A DNA stretch of 64,000 bases from Flavobacteriales bacterium (GTDB taxonomy: Bacteria; Bacteroidota; Bacteroidia; Flavobacteriales_F; PHOS-HE28): positions 62,001 to 126,000 of the forward strand of contig JACJZF010000011.1 in the NCBI GenBank assembly GCA_020635725.1. The letters run 5' to 3'. Within the stretch, counting starts at the first letter, position 1. Each line of letters opens with the position of its first letter. Both the position numbers and the translations under genes were made by a program. The notes below the pieces were generated by a model. That model searched no databases, had not been told where the DNA came from, and saw only the letters and a program-made list of their open reading frames with translations. Below are positions 61,995 to 64,000 of the stretch, one piece after another.

Positions 61995-64000
61995 AGGGCA
62001 GTTCTTTCACGGCAGGTTCAACGGATTCCGGCGTGGGCCATTCGCCATTCCAGCCCCACCCGATGGAGCGACGGATGCTGTTGAGCAGGCTCAGCAGCAC
62101 GGGCAGCACAATGAGCGTGACGAACGTGGCGATGGCCAATCCATAGGCCACGGTGATGGCCATGGGGATGAGGAACTGGGCCTGGAAGCTCTTGTTGAGC
62201 GTGATCGGCAGCAGTCCCGCGACGGTGGTGAGCGAGGTGAGCAGAATGGGCCGAAGGCGGGACAGCGCGGCGCTGCGCAGCGCCTCGCCGAAGGGCATGC
62301 GCTCCTTCATGTTCGCATTGAAGGTGCTGATGAGCACGAGCGAATCGTTCACCATCACGCCGATCAGGGCGATCATGCCGAAGAAGCTGAAGAGGCTCAC
62401 CTGCACGCCGTGGATCCAATGCCCCCAGCCGATGCCGATGAAGCCGAGCGGTATGCAGAGCAGCACCGTGAGCATCTGCCAGAAGCTGCGCAGCGTGATC
62501 ACGATCATCGCGAACATGACGATGAGCGTGAGGGGAAGCACCCGGGCGGCGCTCGCTCCCACCTTGCGGCTCTGCTCGCCTTGCCCCTCGAAGCTGTAGC
62601 TCAGGCCCGGATAGCGGGCGAGCATGGGCTTGAGCACTTCCTCCGCCACCACGCTCTGCGCATCCGTGGCGCTCTGCGCGCTGCTGGCCAGGTCGGCCTC
62701 CACGCGCACTTCGCGTTTGCCATCCAGGTGGTTGATCGCTCGGATGCCGCGCTCGATGCGGTAGCTCACGAGCTCGCTGAGCGGGAACTGCCGACCATCG
62801 GCGGTGCGGATGCGCATGTCCTCCAAGTCGCGCAGGGAGGCCCGGGCGTTCTCGGCGTAGCGCACCCAGATCTTCACCTCGTCCTCACCGCGCTGCACGC
62901 GTTGCGTCTCCAGGCCGAAGAAGCCCTGGCGCACCTGAGCGGCCACCTCTTGCAAGGTGAGCCCCAGCAGCTGGGCCTGCTCGCGCAGCTTCAGCACCAC
63001 CTCGCGGTTGCCGGGCTTGTCGCTATCCACCACATCGCGCAGCATGGGCAATTGGCTGAGCTCATCGCGCAGTTCGGCCTTCGCGGCATTCAACTCGGCC
63101 AGGTCGTTGCTGCGGAGCGAAACCGAGACCGGCTTGCCGAATGGCGTGGCCAGCCCGAAGGTGAGGTTCTGCACGCCGGGGAGCGCGCCCACACGGTCGC
63201 GCAGCCGGTTGGTGAGTTCCTCTGCACGGAAACCGCGCCGCTCGCCGTCGAGCAGGATGATGTTGAGCTTGCCCTGCTCCGCGCGCGGCCCGAGGATGGT
63301 CTGCACCTTGAGCACCACATCCATGCTGTCCTCACGCCCTGCGCTCATCTCATCATTCAGCTGCCACACGAGCCGTTCGATGCCCTGCAGCTCCTGGAAC
63401 ACGATCGTCTCGCGCGTGCCGGTGACCATCTCGAGGTCCACGGCCACATCATCGCGCTCGATCACGGGGAAGAAGGTGGTGCGGATGACGCCCGCGCCCA
63501 CGGAGCCGATCGTGAGCGCGAACAGGAAGAAGGCGATGCCGATCGTGAGCACGCGATGGCGCATGAAGCGGTCGAAGAAGGCGCCGTAGCGCTTGTCGCG
63601 CAATCGGCCCATCACCCCATCCATGTAAGCCTCGAAGCGGTTCTTGCTGCCGCGGCTGAGACCTTTGGAATGGGCCACGTGCGCGGGCAGGATGAAGGCC
63701 GCCTCGATGAGCGAGAACAGCAAGGTGGCGATGACCACGAAGGCGAGCGCCGGAGCGAAGTCGCCGAGCCTGCCCTCGATGAAGAAGAAGGTGCTGAAGG
63801 CGGCGATGGTGGTGAGCACCGAGCTGATCACCGCGGGCAGCACCTTGTTGATGCCGTCGAACGCCGCGCGGATGGGAGGCGAACCGCGTTCGTATTCCTG
63901 ATAGATGCTCTCGGTGATCACGATGCCGTCATCGACCAGGATGCCCACCACCAGGATCATCCCGAAGAGGCTCATGACGTTCACCGTGATGAAGCCGGGC
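61966..64000 (-). CDS. RND efflux transporter permease (HAE1/AcrB-CusA type, N-terminal part missing)
   Basis: The visible 678 codons begin near PGFITVNVMSLFGMILVVGILVDDGIV, the TM4 region with the proton-relay Asp-Asp pair typical of RND pumps. Downstream are TM5-6 and the second porter domain, then VSLFSFFGMIALIGVMVNDSLVLIS (the TM10 region) and the last helices. It matches hydrophobe/amphiphile efflux RND proteins of about 1000-1100 residues; the N-terminal third lies beyond the window. It pairs with the TolC gene. Substrates include drugs, bile salts or metals. Confidence 0.95.
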   Translation of the reverse strand, partial: PGFITVNVMSLFGMILVVGILVDDGIVITESIYQEYERGSPPIRAAFDGINKVLPAVISSVLTTIAAFSTFFFIEGRLGDFAPALAFVVIATLLFSLIEAAFILPAHVAHSKGLSRGSKNRFEAYMDGVMGRLRDKRYGAFFDRFMRHRVLTIGIAFFLFALTIGSVGAGVIRTTFFPVIERDDVAVDLEMVTGTRETIVFQELQGIERLVWQLNDEMSAGREDSMDVVLKVQTILGPRAEQGKLNIILLDGERRGFRAEELTNRLRDRVGALPGVQNLTFGLATPFGKPVSVSLRSNDLAELNAAKAELRDELSQLPMLRDVVDSDKPGNREVVLKLREQAQLLGLTLQEVAAQVRQGFFGLETQRVQRGEDEVKIWVRYAENARASLRDLEDMRIRTADGRQFPLSELVSYRIERGIRAINHLDGKREVRVEADLASSAQSATDAQSVVAEEVLKPMLARYPGLSYSFEGQGEQSRKVGASAARVLPLTLIVMFAMIVITLRSFWQMLTVLLCIPLGFIGIGWGHWIHGVQVSLFSFFGMIALIGVMVNDSLVLISTFNANMKERMPFGEALRSAALSRLRPILLTSLTTVAGLLPITLNKSFQAQFLIPMAITVAYGLAIATFVTLIVLPVLLSLLNSIRRSIGWGWNGEWPTPESVEPAVKELPYENLEDHRA

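Overview
The window looks like chromosomal DNA of a GC-rich member of the Bacteroidota, most likely a Flavobacteriales-type lineage. The evidence is a set of type IX secretion (T9SS) cargo proteins with type A and type B sorting domains, an S46 dipeptidyl-peptidase, TAnnTTTG-like -7 promoter elements close to start codons with almost no Shine-Dalgarno sequences, a tmRNA whose tag reads GEVDYALAA, and UMF1, MbnP-type and DUF6438 proteins. The lineage assignment is inference; no rRNA or tRNA gene was seen.

Region by region. 1-11.3 kb: end of a DUF6438 protein, S46 peptidase, EI24 membrane protein, purB, a SanA-like protein, a DinB-fold protein, an unknown protein, an lhgO plus UMF1-transporter operon, an OmpA-domain protein with two compensating frameshifts, and a small beta-barrel. 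11.4-16 kb: aconitase downstream of a probable copper/metal-handling operon (CxGEC small protein, CDVCG barrel, MbnP lipoprotein). 16-20.5 kb: rpsF-rpsR-rplI, diverging from dnaX (with a nine-A slippery run) and then NADP isocitrate dehydrogenase. 20.5-26.6 kb: GT22-like glycosyltransferase, MATE exporter, small barrel, TPR protein, tmRNA with a degenerate copy of its 3' tail, and a saccharopine/alanine-dehydrogenase-like enzyme. 26.6-38.2 kb: a SiaB-like protein and a secreted/surface block (PKD-GEVED-CUB protein, a 1691-aa repeat protein, lipoproteins, GH16 glucanase).

38.2-51.9 kb is a fatty-acid beta-oxidation set (MarR regulator, hydroxyacyl-CoA dehydrogenase/enoyl-CoA hydratase, thiolase, acyl-CoA dehydrogenase) that appears split by accessory DNA: an AlbA_2 ATP-binding protein plus HNH endonuclease pair, dispersed repeats in inverted orientation around the thiolase, an AT-richer orphan gene, a hydrolase and CPBP protease with a duplicated hydrolase fragment, a BRO-type gene broken by a frameshift and a 20-bp palindrome, and a 2H phosphoesterase. 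Near-identical palindromes (TATGCGCGCATA and TATGCGTGCATA) lie upstream of the MarR gene and of the distant acyl-CoA dehydrogenase, suggesting one regulator still controls both ends.

51.9-64 kb: MBL-fold hydrolase, an OmpA-like cell-envelope protein, a Kelch/T9SS protein, O-methyltransferase, TerB-like protein, threonine aldolase, a small secreted protein, a HisKA_2 sensor kinase, and a TolC-RND efflux operon running off the right edge. The most interesting points are the dnaX slippage site, the MarR regulon operators, the palindrome insertion, the tmRNA tail copies, the AlbA_2/HNH pair and the paired frameshifts in the OmpA-domain gene.
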